Source: Paenibacillus protaetiae (lineage in GTDB: Bacteria > Bacillota > Bacilli > Paenibacillales > Paenibacillaceae). Taken from it: a DNA stretch of 64,000 nucleotides. The notes beneath the pieces were generated by a model that saw only the letters and a program-made list of their open reading frames with translations, did not search any database and was not told the origin of the DNA. The DNA lies in assembly GCF_004135365.1 (NCBI RefSeq), contig NZ_CP035492.1:2898001-2962000 (forward strand), written 5' to 3'. Of the stretch, positions 25,494 to 35,653 are shown piece by piece; the stretch's first letter is position 1, and each line of letters begins with the position of its first letter. Position numbers and translations under genes: made by a program.

Positions 25494-28274
25494 CTACTCG
25501 CGCGTAAATTCAATCCAGTCGATCTGCATGCCCGGTTTGACAAAATCAAGCTTCAGCTCGTACAAGCCTTCCGCCAATTCCACTTTCACAAGCTTCTGGC
25601 GGATCCAGGCGCCTTCCGTTCCGTTGGTCTGCACCGTCGTCATCAGCTGCCCGTTCATATATACGTTGCAGGCGCTTTGCGCCCATGCGAATTCCGTCGA
25701 CATCAGATGAACCGTCATCCGGTAAATGCCCGCCTGTTCCACCTGCATCACGCCGGCTTCACCTGAAGCTACATGCACGCGCCCTGCCTCACCGGACAAA
25801 CGCTGCGCCGCCCCAAGCGGCAAGTCCTCGCGCGGCTCATACCGTTCCGCATGCTCCTCCTTGACCAGCTCGCGGGAAAACACCGGCGCCTGCATGAGAA
25901 ACCGGCATATGTTCATCGCGCTGCGCTGTAGCTCGCCGCGGGTTAAAGTGCCGTCAGCAAGCGACTCCACCGTGTTGTCGCCCCAAACGTTCGACTCCGC
26001 ACCGTAGTTGCTCACGACCATATACAGGTCATTTTGCGAGCGGACCATCCAGTTCGTAAACTTGCGGCTGGCCGGGCCGCCATTGGCCGTGTCGTTCATA
26101 ACTGCCCACCAGTCCGTCATGACAATGCCTTCGAAGCCCCACTCGCCGCGCAAAATCGTTGTATTCAAGTCATAGTTGGAAGCCGCCCAATGCCCATTAA
26201 CCGGATTATAGGAAGTCATGACCGAATTCGCTCCGCCTTGCTTCACGGCAATTTCGAATCCTTTCAAATAAATTTCCCGCAATGCGCGCTCTGACACGAC
26301 CGCATTCACTTTATGGCGGTGCTGCTCCTGATTGTTGCAGGCAAAATGCTTCAAGGTCGCGTTCGAACCGCCTCTGCGGATGCCGCGTGTGCATGCTGCT
26401 GCGAACAATCCCGATACAAGCGGGTCCTCCGAAAAGTATTCGAAGTTGCGCCCGTTCAGCGGGCTGCGGCGAATGTTGAGGCCCGGGCCAAGCAAGGCGT
26501 CGATGTTGTTGCGCAGCAGCTCCTGCCCTTCCAGCACGTACAGCTCTTCTACGAGCCGGGTGTCCCAAGTTGCCGCAAGCAGCGTGCCGATGGCGACTTG
26601 CGTCGCTTTGTGCCCGCTGTCCATCCGGATGCCGGACGGGCCGTCCGCGGTGCACGCCAGCGGAATGCCGTAACCAAGCAGGCTTTCGCTGACTCCGCCA
26701 AACGCAGACGCCGTTCCCGGCGTAACAAGCGGGCTGCTCATGCCTTCCCCGCGCACAATGGCGGCCAGCTCCTCATCGCCCAGCTGCGCAATGAATGCTT
26801 CCAGGCTTACTTTGCCGTCCGCCACATCCTGCAGCTTGTAGCCGGCATCCCCGGTCTGCGCAAAGCTCTCCGGCAGACGGCTCGCAATCCGCTCGGCAAG
26901 CGATATGGAACGCACCGGCACTTGCGCCGCTGCCTGCTCATAAGTGCCGTCAGGCTTACGCGCGCCCGGCTGCAGGCGGTTAAAGCTTTCCGTCGGGGCA
27001 GCCGCTTCCTCGAGCTGCTGCACCACCCGAAGCGAGTCCACCAGGTAACCGGTTTTGTCGCCGACGCTGACAGGCGCTGCCTGCTTCACGCTGCTGCCGG
27101 CATACAGCCGGTATTCGCCCGCTTCCAGCACATATGCGGAAGCATGCCCCGTTACGCCGCTGTCATCATAAGAAGCCATCTGATCGACCGGGAAGCTTAA
27201 CACAAGCCGCTCCGATTGTCCCGGCGCAAGCGCCTTCGTTTTTGCAAAAGCGGCCAGCGCCCGGGCTGGCTTGCCCAGCTTGCCTTGCGGCGCTTCCACG
27301 TAAACCTGTACCACTTCTTTGCCGGTATACACCGTACCGCTATTGGTCACAGTAACGCCGATTTCAATTGTCTCCGCGCCTTCGGCCGCGGTTACCCGCG
27401 CAGGTTCCAGCTCCAATGCAAATGTCGTATACGACAGCCCGTACCCAAATGCAAACTGTACTTGTTCCGGGCAAAACGTTTCAAAATAACGGTACCCGAC
27501 ATAGATGTCTTCCTCGTAAATATTGGACAGCTCATTCCCGTAGTTCCGCGTGGACGGATAATCGCCGATGGAATAAGCAATCGTATCGGTCAGCTTGCCG
27601 CTTGGCGTTACATCGCCCGCAAGCACATCGGCTATGGCGTTGCCGCCCTCCATGCCGCCCTGCCAAGCATAGACGACGCCAAAAACCGGATGCTTGTAAT
27701 CGTCATTCAGCCAGCTCATATCTATAATATTAGAGACGTTAAGCACAACGGCAGTCCGTTCAAAATGATTCGTCACCTGCCGCAGCATCGCTTTCTCTTC
27801 TTCCGTCAGCCGGTAGCTGCCCGGCGCGTCGGCGTTATCCTGATCTTCGCCGGCCGTGCGGCCGATCACGATAACCGCCTTGTCGGACTTGGCGCGTGCC
27901 TCTGCCACCAGCTCATCGGTTAAGGGCATCTCCTTCTGGTGCCACGGCTCGGCAGCCCAGCCGCCGCCGCCGTTATCAAACGGATTGCTCTCCAGCCAGC
28001 CTTCGTACACTGCTGCCAGCTCTTCGTTTACATGGATGCCGGGTTTGCTGCGCAGCCCATCAAGCAGATTTGTCGTATGGGTAACGTTGACGCTGCCGCC
28101 CGACCCTGTGCCGCTGCGGTAATAATTGATTTGCGTCCGGCCAAAAATAGATACGCTTTCATTTTCGCGGATCGGAAGCACTTCTTGTTCATTCCGTAAT
28201 AATACTGCGCCCTCTGCTGCAACTTTCCGGCTAAACGCTGCAAATCCTTCTAAAGGCACTCCCAGTTTCGACAT
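25494..28274 (-). CDS. GH3 beta-glucosidase/xylosidase with swapped domain order and C-terminal CBM-like domain
   Basis: The 926-residue protein begins with the GH3 C-terminal alpha/beta sandwich (AEGAVLLRNEQEVLPI, VIVIGRTAGEDQDN) and a fibronectin-like domain (GKEVVQVYVEAPQGKL, PGQSERLVLSFPVD). Only then, from about residue 500, does the GH3 TIM-barrel-like domain appear: TADGPSGIRM, GPGLNIRRSPLNGRNFEYFSEDP is split here as GPGLNIRRSPLNGR and NFEYFSEDP, then KHFACNNQE. The nucleophile aspartate is D721 in GIVMTDWW. The last ~110 residues look like a CBM6/36-type sandwich (YMNGQLMTTVQTNGTEG). No signal peptide, so it acts in the cytoplasm on imported oligosaccharides. Inverted GH3 enzymes are known from Ruminococcus and Butyrivibrio. 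Confidence 0.88.
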   Translation of the reverse strand: MSKLGVPLEGFAAFSRKVAAEGAVLLRNEQEVLPIRENESVSIFGRTQINYYRSGTGSGGSVNVTHTTNLLDGLRSKPGIHVNEELAAVYEGWLESNPFDNGGGGWAAEPWHQKEMPLTDELVAEARAKSDKAVIVIGRTAGEDQDNADAPGSYRLTEEEKAMLRQVTNHFERTAVVLNVSNIIDMSWLNDDYKHPVFGVVYAWQGGMEGGNAIADVLAGDVTPSGKLTDTIAYSIGDYPSTRNYGNELSNIYEEDIYVGYRYFETFCPEQVQFAFGYGLSYTTFALELEPARVTAAEGAETIEIGVTVTNSGTVYTGKEVVQVYVEAPQGKLGKPARALAAFAKTKALAPGQSERLVLSFPVDQMASYDDSGVTGHASAYVLEAGEYRLYAGSSVKQAAPVSVGDKTGYLVDSLRVVQQLEEAAAPTESFNRLQPGARKPDGTYEQAAAQVPVRSISLAERIASRLPESFAQTGDAGYKLQDVADGKVSLEAFIAQLGDEELAAIVRGEGMSSPLVTPGTASAFGGVSESLLGYGIPLACTADGPSGIRMDSGHKATQVAIGTLLAATWDTRLVEELYVLEGQELLRNNIDALLGPGLNIRRSPLNGRNFEYFSEDPLVSGLFAAACTRGIRRGGSNATLKHFACNNQEQHRHKVNAVVSERALREIYLKGFEIAVKQGGANSVMTSYNPVNGHWAASNYDLNTTILRGEWGFEGIVMTDWWAVMNDTANGGPASRKFTNWMVRSQNDLYMVVSNYGAESNVWGDNTVESLADGTLTRGELQRSAMNICRFLMQAPVFSRELVKEEHAERYEPREDLPLGAAQRLSGEAGRVHVASGEAGVMQVEQAGIYRMTVHLMSTEFAWAQSACNVYMNGQLMTTVQTNGTEGAWIRQKLVKVELAEGLYELKLDFVKPGMQIDWIEFTRE

Positions 28275-28357
28275 AGTTCCTCTCCCTTGATCTTATGATT
28301 TCTAAGTATTGTACCATGTAAAGGCATTCATGGGACGGGCAATCATGAATGCGCGCG

Positions 28358-28538
28358 TTAAAGCGGCTGCGCCGCCGCAAACCTGTTCACATCAAACGGC
28401 TCCAGCAGTACTTCTTCGCCGGTATTCTTCAGCGTTCCGCTCACCCATGAGCGCCTCATGCCCGTCCCGGCGGATTTCGCCCGCCAGCGCGGCCAGCTTT
28501 AATGCAATGGCGTTATAGTCCAAATAAATATGCCGCAT
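28358..28538 (-). pseudogene. Small frameshifted ORF, unrecognised
   Basis: An ATG six bases after GGGAGGG opens MRHIYLDYNAIALKLAALAG... to about residue 31. The conserved-looking continuation SGTLKNTGEEVLLEPFDVNRF lies in the next frame, up to a stop at 28358. The good ribosome site and sensible amino-acid composition in both parts suggest a real gene of about 60 codons broken by one base. Alternatively it is the remnant of a longer gene. I do not recognise the family. It lies between the GH3 and xylanase genes. Confidence 0.4.
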
Positions 28539-28699
28539 CTGCGCCCTCCCTTTTCATCTGAAACCAGCTATTAAACTATCATCCAATTATTTCTATGCGA
28601 TTGCAATAAAATTTTGAAGCGCCGCAACGCAATGCAGCCGGATTCGCCTCCCATAAACTCCATAGTTAGTACAGTAAATTCTTTAATTCGTCCGGTAAA

Positions 28700-28732
28700 A
28701 CGCTTTCATTATTAACGATATGATGAAAGCGT
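28700..28732. promoter_or_regulatory. Inverted repeat upstream of the xylanase gene
   Basis: ACGCTTTCA-N15-TGAAAGCGT has perfect 9-bp arms 60 bp before the start codon. Each arm read outward gives TGAAAGCGT, the left part of a CcpA catabolite-response element. The pair may bind CcpA weakly or another dimeric regulator such as a xylan-responsive one. Confidence 0.5.
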
Positions 28733-28791
28733 GTAAGAAAGTTTATATAGAAACTTCTTTCACTACCATTAATTAAGGAGGAATTCGGCAA

Positions 28792-31700
28792 ATGAGTAGT
28801 AAGCTCAAAAGGGTTACCTCGCTATGGCTGGCAGCTCTCCTGCTTCTCCCGCTCGGCTGGCTGGCGCCGGCTGCGAAAGCGGCGGATGCAAGCAGCACGA
28901 CCGTATACCATGAGACTTTCGCGGATAGCACAGGAGTCGCCCAATCTTCAGGCAATGCTGTGCTGTCGCAGGTAGCCGATAAAAATTTTGAAGGCAATGA
29001 CGACGGAGGCGCTTTATACGTCAGCAGCCGCACGGCCAGTTATTCGGCCGCCGATTTCAATTACAGCGACATCGGACTCGCGGACGGGCAGACCTACACG
29101 GTGACCGTTACCGTCTACGTCGATCCGGGTGAAACGATACCGGAAGGCGCGCAAGCTTACCTGCAAACAGCTGACCAAAGCTTCGGCTGGCTGGCCGGGG
29201 CCGCTTACAAGGCAGGCGAGCCGATTACGCTTTCGGGCGAGCTGACCGTTGGCGCCAATGAAGATACGAAAATTCGCGTCCAATCCAACGATGCAGGCGC
29301 AAACGTACCTTTTTATATCGGGGATATTCTGATCAAAGGGCAGCCAACTGTTGTTTACCACGAGACGTTCGCAGACAACACCGGAGTCGCCCAATCTTCA
29401 GGCAATGCTGTGCTGTCGCAGGTAGCCGATAAAAATTTTGAAGGCAATGACGACGGAGGCGCTTTATACGTCAGCAGCCGCACGGCCAGTTATTCGGCCG
29501 CCGATTTCAATTACAGCGACATCGGACTCGCGGACGGGCAGACCTACACGGTGACCGTTACCGTCTACGTCGATCCGGGTGAAACGATACCGGAAGGCGC
29601 GCAAGCTTACCTGCAAACAGCTGACCAAAGCTTCGGCTGGCTGGCCGGGGCCGCTTACAAGGCAGGCGAGCCGATTACGCTTTCGGGCGAGCTGACCGTT
29701 GGCGCCAATGAAGATACGAAAATTCGCGTCCAATCCAACGATGCAGGCGCAAACGTACCTTTTTATATCGGGGATATTCTCATTGAAGGGCAACAGGCGC
29801 CGCCTGACCTTCCTGTCCAGGATCTGACGCCTATCCAAGATGTGTACGCAGACGATTTTCTGATTGGCAGCGCGGTCGCCGAGCAGGACTTGGCTGATAA
29901 ACGTTTAGAGCTGTTGACCAAACATTTTAATGTGGCAACAGCCGAAAATGCGATGAAGCCGGAATCGCTGCAGCCGACCAAGGGCAATTTTACGTTTGAC
30001 GCAGCAGATGCCATCGTGAATAAGGTGCTGGATGCCGGCATGCAAATGCACGGCCATGTGCTTGTCTGGCACAGCCAGACGCCGGCCTGGATGTACACTG
30101 GCAGCAAGGAAGAAGTACTGGCCAACATGCAAGACCATATTACGACGGTGATGGAACATTTTGGCGACAAGGTCATCTCCTGGGATGTCGTGAATGAAGC
30201 GATGAACGATAACCCAAGCAACCCGTCCGACTGGAAAGCTTCGCTTCGCCAATCGCCATGGTATACTGCGCTTGGACCGGACTATGTGGAGCAGGCGTTT
30301 CTGACGGCAAGAGCCGTACTGGACGCTCATCCGGAGTGGAAAGACATTAAGCTGTATTACAACGATTACAACGAAGACAATCCGAATAAAGCACAAGCCA
30401 TTTACAACATGGTGAAAGAGCTTAATGACAACTATGCCGCAGACCATAACGGCAAGAAACTCATTGACGGCATCGGCATGCAGGCGCATTACAGTGTGAA
30501 TACAAGCCCGGATAATGTAAAAGCGTCGCTTGAGAAATTTATATCATTAGGCGTAAAGGTAAGCATCTCTGAGCTCGATATCGGAGCAGGAAGCGGCAAT
30601 AAGCTTTCCGACAAACAGGCGATTGAACAAGGTTATTTGTATGCGCAGCTGTTTAACATTTACAAAGCGCATGCCAAAGATATTGAACGTGTAACATTCT
30701 GGGGGATGAATGACGCAGCTAGCTGGAGATCCGACACTTCCCCGCTGTTATTCGACAACAGCCTGCAAGCCAAACCGGCCTATTACGGCGTCATTGATCC
30801 GGATACCTTTATCGACGAGCATCCGCCAGAGGTAAAAATTACGAAACAGACAACAGCTTCGTACGGTACGCCGGAAGCGATTGACGGAAAAGCAGATGCG
30901 GTTTGGAGCAAGGCGCCGGATATTCCGGTGAATCAATACCAGTTGACCGGGCATGGCGCGACCGGCGTGGCTAAAGCATTGTGGGATGAACATAATTTAT
31001 ACGTGCTCTTTCAAGTCAGCGACCAGCAGCTGGACGATACGAGCAATAACGACTATGAACAGGACTCCATTGAAGTATTCCTGGATCAAAACAATGCGAA
31101 AACAACAAGTTATCAAAGCGATGACGGGCAATACCGGGTTAATTACAACAACAAAACTTCCTTTAACCCAACTTCCATCGCAGCCGGTTTCGAATCGGCA
31201 GTTGAAGTTTCCGGCACCAACTACACGGTAGAGGTTAAAATCCCTCTCACCGCCATTACGCCGAAAAACGGCACCGTTGTTGGCTTTGACGCGCAAATTA
31301 ATGATGCCAAAGACGGCAGCCGCCAAAGCGTTGCTTCCTGGAACGATTTAACGGGTACCGGTTATGCCAATCCTTCCGTGTTCGGGGAATTGAAGCTGAA
31401 CGGCAAATCGGATACTACCGGCGGCAACAACAACACGCCGCAGCCGGAGACCGGAAGCGTAGAAATCAATAGCGGCACTGTGACCATTCATCCTGTGCTG
31501 AAAACATCCGGAAACGTTGTAACAGGCGTAGTCACGGATGATCTGCTGGATAAAGCTTTAAAACAGGCAACTGCCGGCGCCGACGGGCGGAAGCAGGTAA
31601 CCATTAACCTGCCTAAGCAAACTGGCGCAAGCTCCTATGAAGCGCAGCTGCCGGCACAGCGGCTCGACAGCGGCGATAACCTGTCCCTGCTGTTGCAAAC

Positions 31701-32637
31701 CGAATTCGGAACGATCGAACTTCCAAGCCGGATGCTGTCCAATGTAACAAACAGAGGAGATCAAGTATCCGTTCGCGTCTCGCAAGTATCCGCAAGCGAT
31801 CTGGATGTGGATGCCGCAGCGCGTTCTGCCATCGGCAGCCGTCCGGTCGTGGAACTCAGCTTGCTGTCCGGCGGCCGTACGATTGCCTGGAATAACCCGG
31901 AAGCACCGGTGACGGTTTCGATTCCTTACACGCCAACAGCCGACGAGCTTGCCCAGCCGGACTCCATCGTCGTATGGTATATCGACGGCAACGGTCAAAT
32001 CACCTCCGTCCCTAACGGGCGTTATGATGCGGCAACCAAGACGGTAACATTCCAAACGACGCATTTCAGCGCTTATGCCGTGGCCGTATCGTCCAAATCG
32101 TTTACGGATTTGAGCAGCGTGCCTTGGGCACAATCGGCGATTGAAGCGATGGCAGCCCGCGATATCATTAAAGGCGTCTCTGCATCCAGCTTCTCGCCTG
32201 GCGCCTCCATCAAGCGGGCGGACTTTATTGCGTTGCTTGTCAGAGCGCTGGAGCTGAAAGGAAGCGGACAATCCGTATCCATGTTCAGCGACGTTCATGA
32301 TACCGATTATTACTATGAAGAGCTGGCCATTGCGAAAGAGCTTGGCATCGCAGCCGGCTATGAAGACAATACGTTCAAGCCAAACAGCACGATTTCCCGC
32401 CAGGATATGATGGTGCTGACCGCACGCGCGCTCGAGGCGGCCGGCAAGCCGCTTGCAGCAGGCGGAACGTTAGCCGCATATCCGGATGCGGCGCAGGTTG
32501 CCGGCTATGCGGAGGAAAGCGCCGCAGCGCTGGTGCAAGCCGGTATTGTGAACGGCAAAGGCAGCATCATCGCTCCGGCCGATTCGCTGACCCGCGCGGA
32601 AGCAGCCGTCATCTTGTACCGGATTTGGAGCTTGTAA
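28792..32637 (+). CDS. Modular S-layer-anchored endo-1,4-beta-xylanase (CBM22x2-GH10-CBM9-SLHx3)
   Basis: The 1281-residue secreted enzyme cuts xylan backbones at the cell surface. Order: signal peptide ([20 protein letters not shown]), two CBM22 modules (about 38-185 and 188-335), GH10 catalytic domain (about 343-675), CBM9 (about 680-873), a Thr/Asn-rich linker with a beta-domain, and three SLH repeats from about 1102 ([47 protein letters not shown]) that bind cell-wall polymer. The GH10 acid/base is E469 in DVVNEAMND and the nucleophile is E594 in SELDIG. GGAGG precedes the ATG. This is a familiar architecture for Paenibacillus xylanases, except that the two CBM22 copies are almost identical at DNA level. 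Confidence 0.93.
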   Translation: MSSKLKRVTSLWLAALLLLPLGWLAPAAKAADASSTTVYHETFADSTGVAQSSGNAVLSQVADKNFEGNDDGGALYVSSRTASYSAADFNYSDIGLADGQTYTVTVTVYVDPGETIPEGAQAYLQTADQSFGWLAGAAYKAGEPITLSGELTVGANEDTKIRVQSNDAGANVPFYIGDILIKGQPTVVYHETFADNTGVAQSSGNAVLSQVADKNFEGNDDGGALYVSSRTASYSAADFNYSDIGLADGQTYTVTVTVYVDPGETIPEGAQAYLQTADQSFGWLAGAAYKAGEPITLSGELTVGANEDTKIRVQSNDAGANVPFYIGDILIEGQQAPPDLPVQDLTPIQDVYADDFLIGSAVAEQDLADKRLELLTKHFNVATAENAMKPESLQPTKGNFTFDAADAIVNKVLDAGMQMHGHVLVWHSQTPAWMYTGSKEEVLANMQDHITTVMEHFGDKVISWDVVNEAMNDNPSNPSDWKASLRQSPWYTALGPDYVEQAFLTARAVLDAHPEWKDIKLYYNDYNEDNPNKAQAIYNMVKELNDNYAADHNGKKLIDGIGMQAHYSVNTSPDNVKASLEKFISLGVKVSISELDIGAGSGNKLSDKQAIEQGYLYAQLFNIYKAHAKDIERVTFWGMNDAASWRSDTSPLLFDNSLQAKPAYYGVIDPDTFIDEHPPEVKITKQTTASYGTPEAIDGKADAVWSKAPDIPVNQYQLTGHGATGVAKALWDEHNLYVLFQVSDQQLDDTSNNDYEQDSIEVFLDQNNAKTTSYQSDDGQYRVNYNNKTSFNPTSIAAGFESAVEVSGTNYTVEVKIPLTAITPKNGTVVGFDAQINDAKDGSRQSVASWNDLTGTGYANPSVFGELKLNGKSDTTGGNNNTPQPETGSVEINSGTVTIHPVLKTSGNVVTGVVTDDLLDKALKQATAGADGRKQVTINLPKQTGASSYEAQLPAQRLDSGDNLSLLLQTEFGTIELPSRMLSNVTNRGDQVSVRVSQVSASDLDVDAAARSAIGSRPVVELSLLSGGRTIAWNNPEAPVTVSIPYTPTADELAQPDSIVVWYIDGNGQITSVPNGRYDAATKTVTFQTTHFSAYAVAVSSKSFTDLSSVPWAQSAIEAMAARDIIKGVSASSFSPGASIKRADFIALLVRALELKGSGQSVSMFSDVHDTDYYYEELAIAKELGIAAGYEDNTFKPNSTISRQDMMVLTARALEAAGKPLAAGGTLAAYPDAAQVAGYAEESAAALVQAGIVNGKGSIIAPADSLTRAEAAVILYRIWSL
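28933..29330 (+). repeat. CBM22 tandem repeat, copy 1
   Basis: These 398 bp are identical to 29383-29780 (period 450 bp, 150 codons). The few differences lie only in the flanking linker codons (for example GCGGATAGC against GCAGACAAC before, GATCAAAGGG against CATTGAAGGG after). Confidence 0.95.
29383..29780 (+). repeat. CBM22 tandem repeat, copy 2
   Basis: Second copy of the 398-bp identical block, encoding the same carbohydrate-binding module in frame. Absence of even silent changes points to a recent duplication or ongoing gene conversion. Confidence 0.95.
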
Positions 32638-32646
32638 CACTTAAGC

Positions 32647-32682
32647 ACAAAGGGACTTGCCAGTAATGGCAAGTCCCTTTGT
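32647..32682 (+). terminator. Xylanase terminator
   Basis: AAAGGGACTTGCC-AGTAAT-GGCAAGTCCCTTT hairpin followed by a T-rich stretch. Confidence 0.8.
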
Positions 32683-32743
32683 TTGCTTGTGCCGCTCCCT
32701 GCACCGCTTGATGCCGGCGACGGCAGCAGTTTTAAGCTGCGTG

Positions 32744-33106
32744 TTACAGCACGCCTAGCGCAAGAAGCACCCAGCCGATAATTAAGCACAGCCCGCCAAG
32801 CGGCGTAACCGGTCCGAGCAGGCGTGCTTTTGCCACACTTAATACGTACAGACTTCCCGAGAATAACACAATGCCTGCAAACATCAACCAGCCTGCTGCT
32901 GTAATCATGCTGGAGTCCGGATAATGATCGGCCAATATTCCAACGCCAATCAAGCCTAATGCATGTGTAATATGGTATTGCACGCCAACCTCGTAAACTT
33001 TCAGCTTATCGGGTTCCAGCCTGCTCTTCAGCATATGCGCGCCAAACGCCCCGATGATGACCCCGATCGCCATCAAAATACTGCCAAGCACGACAAACGT
33101 TTGCAT
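32744..33106 (-). CDS. DUF423 membrane protein (YwdK-like)
   Basis: The 120-residue protein has four predicted helices and the family motif GAFGAHML near residue 20, with HALGLI in helix 2. Its function is unknown. The ATG at 33106 lies ten bases after GGAG and just past the ung stop (33123), so it is co-transcribed with ung. B. subtilis also has ywdK close to ung. A longer frame running into ung was not used. Confidence 0.85.
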   Translation of the reverse strand: MQTFVVLGSILMAIGVIIGAFGAHMLKSRLEPDKLKVYEVGVQYHITHALGLIGVGILADHYPDSSMITAAGWLMFAGIVLFSGSLYVLSVAKARLLGPVTPLGGLCLIIGWVLLALGVL

Positions 33107-33122
33107 AAGTCTCTCACTCCAT

Positions 33123-33797
33123 TTACAAATTAGAAATTTGCCAATCAATCTCCTGCAGCCCTACGCTTCGCAGAAATTCGTTAGCCTGCGAGAACGGCTT
33201 GCTGCCAAAAAAACCTCGGTGGGCCGATAGTGGGCTTGGATGCGGCGAGCGGATAAGCCGGTGTTTCGGGTTGGTAATGAGCTGGGCTTTCTTCTGGGCA
33301 TGGCTTCCCCACAGCAGAAAGACGACAGGCTCATGCTTCCGGTTAACCGTCTCAATGACTTTATCCGTAAACGTCTCCCAGCCTTTGTCTTTGTGCGAGT
33401 TCGCTTCATGTGCCCGTACCGTAAGCACCGTGTTTAACAGCAAAACCCCTTGCTGCGCCCATTTCAGCAAATGCCCGTTATTCGGGATATAGCAGCCCAG
33501 ATCATCGCGCAGCTCCTTAAACATATTTAATAAGGATGGAGGCGTACCTACGCCTTCTTTGACGGAAAAACTTAATCCGTGGGCTTGTCCCGGGCCATGA
33601 TAAGGGTCCTGTCCCAAAATCACGACCTTCACACCGGCGAGCGGCGTGTAATGCAAAGCGTTAAAAATATCATATGGATCCGGATAAATCGTTTTTGTCT
33701 GATACTCCTCGACCAGAAACGCCCGAAGCTGCAAATAATACGGTTTTGCAAACTCCTGCTCTAATTCAAGCGCCCAATCGTTTGTTAAGATAGCCAT
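33123..33797 (-). CDS. ung: Uracil-DNA glycosylase (family 1)
   Basis: Ung removes uracil from DNA at the first step of base-excision repair. The 224-residue protein has the catalytic water-activating motif [18 protein letters not shown] (Asp and His), the uracil-binding NTVLTVR segment and the DNA-intercalation loop [14 protein letters not shown]. It is full length for family 1. It is followed at 16 bp by the DUF423 gene in the same direction. Confidence 0.96.
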   Translation of the reverse strand: MAILTNDWALELEQEFAKPYYLQLRAFLVEEYQTKTIYPDPYDIFNALHYTPLAGVKVVILGQDPYHGPGQAHGLSFSVKEGVGTPPSLLNMFKELRDDLGCYIPNNGHLLKWAQQGVLLLNTVLTVRAHEANSHKDKGWETFTDKVIETVNRKHEPVVFLLWGSHAQKKAQLITNPKHRLIRSPHPSPLSAHRGFFGSKPFSQANEFLRSVGLQEIDWQISNL

Positions 33798-34011
33798 TTC
33801 AAGCTCTATCCCCCTGCCGGTAAAATAAGTTCAGCACGATTATATCATATTGCTCTTTCAGACCAACAAAAAAAAGCATAGCAACCGACAGATGCCTGCC
33901 CGTTTTCCATGATGAAGAAAACAGCCATCCTTGCCGGCCTGCCGGACAAATATCCACGCCTTCTATCGCTCACCCGAGTAATATACACCATACGTGATGG
34001 AGGTGTTTCGG

Positions 34012-34446
34012 TTGAAATGCGCACCAATGAAACGAAAAAAAGGGTGCAATGCCAAAGTTGTTATCGTCTGCCCCCCAAAACGAAAAAAACGAGCGAAAAA
34101 GAAAGCTCGTCCGCGCCAAAAAAGAAAACGCAAGCTCCATGTCACCATTATCCCTTCCATCCAAAGGTACTTTACTTTGGCCGAAGCCGATATCGCACTG
34201 ACGACAGGCAAAACTTTATATGCCAGCCAGTTTGTGAATGATGCAGGCGAGGCAATCAGCCGGTTTGCCGAACATGGACGCAGCGGATACTATAACCTGT
34301 ATATCAATTCCACCTTGCAAAGCAGCCAGCTTTACACCATTGATGCAAATACATTAGTGATTTTCCCAACTGGCCAGATCATAAAAGAAAACACCCCGAT
34401 CATCCTGGAGTCCGTGGCCTTCGCGGCAGAAATAAACCGTTCGTGA
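34012..34446 (+). CDS. DUF4183 protein with Lys/Arg-rich N-terminus
   Basis: The 144-residue protein starts at a TTG six bases after GGAGGTG. Residues 1-50 are very basic (KRKKRAKKKARPRQKRKRK) and the remainder is a DUF4183 domain: ASQFVNDAGEAISRF, GYYNLYINSTLQ, LVIFPTGQIIKENTPIILE. DUF4183 proteins are common in Bacillus and Paenibacillus, often near spore or exosporium genes, with no biochemical role established. A second copy faces it on the other strand. Confidence 0.75.
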   Translation: MKCAPMKRKKGCNAKVVIVCPPKRKKRAKKKARPRQKRKRKLHVTIIPSIQRYFTLAEADIALTTGKTLYASQFVNDAGEAISRFAEHGRSGYYNLYINSTLQSSQLYTIDANTLVIFPTGQIIKENTPIILESVAFAAEINRS

Positions 34447-34491
34447 CCATCGAAACCAGTATGACCGGTGGTGTTCAAAAAGCGTTACCCC

Positions 34492-34833
34492 TTAAGAGAC
34501 CATAACAGCCTCCAGAACAAGAATGGTGTCTGCCGTAAAAGTCGCGTTTACATTAAGCGTAATAACAGCAACGTCATCTGTGCCGGGGGTTACTGCGAAG
34601 CTGCCGCCTTCCTGCATAACGCCATTCACATAAAAGTTGTAATATCCGGTAGTTCCTACAGCCGGTACCGTAACCGGCGAGGCGCCCGTATCATTGCTAA
34701 AAGGCTCATCCTCTCCGTTGAGAGCAATAGTCCCGCCTGTTGCAACCGTCAAGTCAGCCGCTAACTGACGGAAAAACCTTTGCGGAGCAATTACCGCAGT
34801 GGGAAAGGCAATTTGATAGATTTGAAGAGCCAT
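34492..34833 (-). CDS. DUF4183 protein
   Basis: The 113-residue protein matches DUF4183: LTVATGGTIALNGEDEPFSND, GTTGYYNFYVNGVMQEGGSFAVTPG, TADTILVLEAVMVS is the C-terminal strand. The start at 34833 (MALQIYQIAFP) lies nine bases after AGGAG. It is convergent with the basic DUF4183 gene, 45 bp apart. No signal peptide is seen. Assembly on the spore surface is a guess based on family distribution. Confidence 0.75.
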   Translation of the reverse strand: MALQIYQIAFPTAVIAPQRFFRQLAADLTVATGGTIALNGEDEPFSNDTGASPVTVPAVGTTGYYNFYVNGVMQEGGSFAVTPGTDDVAVITLNVNATFTADTILVLEAVMVS

Positions 34834-34927
34834 TCCAATCATCTCCTTTTATTTTCTTCTATAGTAGATGCAGTGAAATGGCAACCTGACAGGACATACA
34901 GCTTGATGCAAATATACTATTTTACAG

Positions 34928-35653
34928 TCAGTAATACATTTCGCTGGAGATGATATTTCCTATCTTGTCCAATCCTACGACCTTATAGCTTCCCTTTGCC
35001 TCCGGTAAATAAATGTACCAATACGTATTCCCGTTTTGGCTAGGGATCAGTTTCCCTTCATAAACCTGATTGTCACTATCTATAACTTGGATCTGCTGGA
35101 TTTGCGGATCCCTGATTATGCCTAAAAAAACAGGGATACGGTCCAATTCAAACCAACCGGTCGGCACTCCCGTTTGAGAATCGGCAATAGAGGTAGAGCC
35201 TTGCTGCCTTAAAACCCACTGCCCCGCGTCTTCCACGAACTCGCTGGCTTCCAGCTCGATGTTCTGCTGATTATCATTCCATTCATAGGTTCTGCTGCTT
35301 AAAACAAGCATTATAGCATCCCCTATCCTTTGCTTCACCAATATCTCGGTCCGGTCAGCCGGATTGCCGGCTTGAAGGGCATCCAGCCAAAACCGGTCTG
35401 CCGGAACAGCTGCACTCTTCCGCTCTTGATCCGTTCCGTATCCTAATGAACTCATCGTATAAAACGCGATGGCAGCAGCAACGATCAAACCGATGCCAGC
35501 CAGCGTTAACCGGCGGGCGGCTGGTTTCCCCACCCGATCAGTGGAAACGAACGCTTTATCCCTGATTCTTGCTTTTAATTGTTCTGTAAAAGCCGCTGAA
35601 CGAAGCGGATTGCCTTGCAGCGATTGATACCATTCCGGATCAGATGAATTCAT
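34928..35653 (-). CDS. Membrane anti-sigma factor-like protein
   Basis: The 241-residue protein has a short cytoplasmic part, one membrane helix (LTLAGIGLIVAAAIAFYTMSSL, about residues 49-70) and a beta-rich extracytoplasmic domain of 170 residues. Its start overlaps the end of the ECF sigma gene by 14 bp. This single-pass layout beside an ECF gene is the standard cue for an anti-sigma factor, though the cytoplasmic part lacks a recognisable zinc-binding HxxxCxxC. The outer domain could sense an envelope signal. Confidence 0.7.
   Translation of the reverse strand: MNSSDPEWYQSLQGNPLRSAAFTEQLKARIRDKAFVSTDRVGKPAARRLTLAGIGLIVAAAIAFYTMSSLGYGTDQERKSAAVPADRFWLDALQAGNPADRTEILVKQRIGDAIMLVLSSRTYEWNDNQQNIELEASEFVEDAGQWVLRQQGSTSIADSQTGVPTGWFELDRIPVFLGIIRDPQIQQIQVIDSDNQVYEGKLIPSQNGNTYWYIYLPEAKGSYKVVGLDKIGNIISSEMYY

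Noticed and set aside
26313-27200. 295-codon plus-strand frame opposite the GH3 gene
   Set aside because: Shadow frame; rich in Arg/Ala with no recognisable family.
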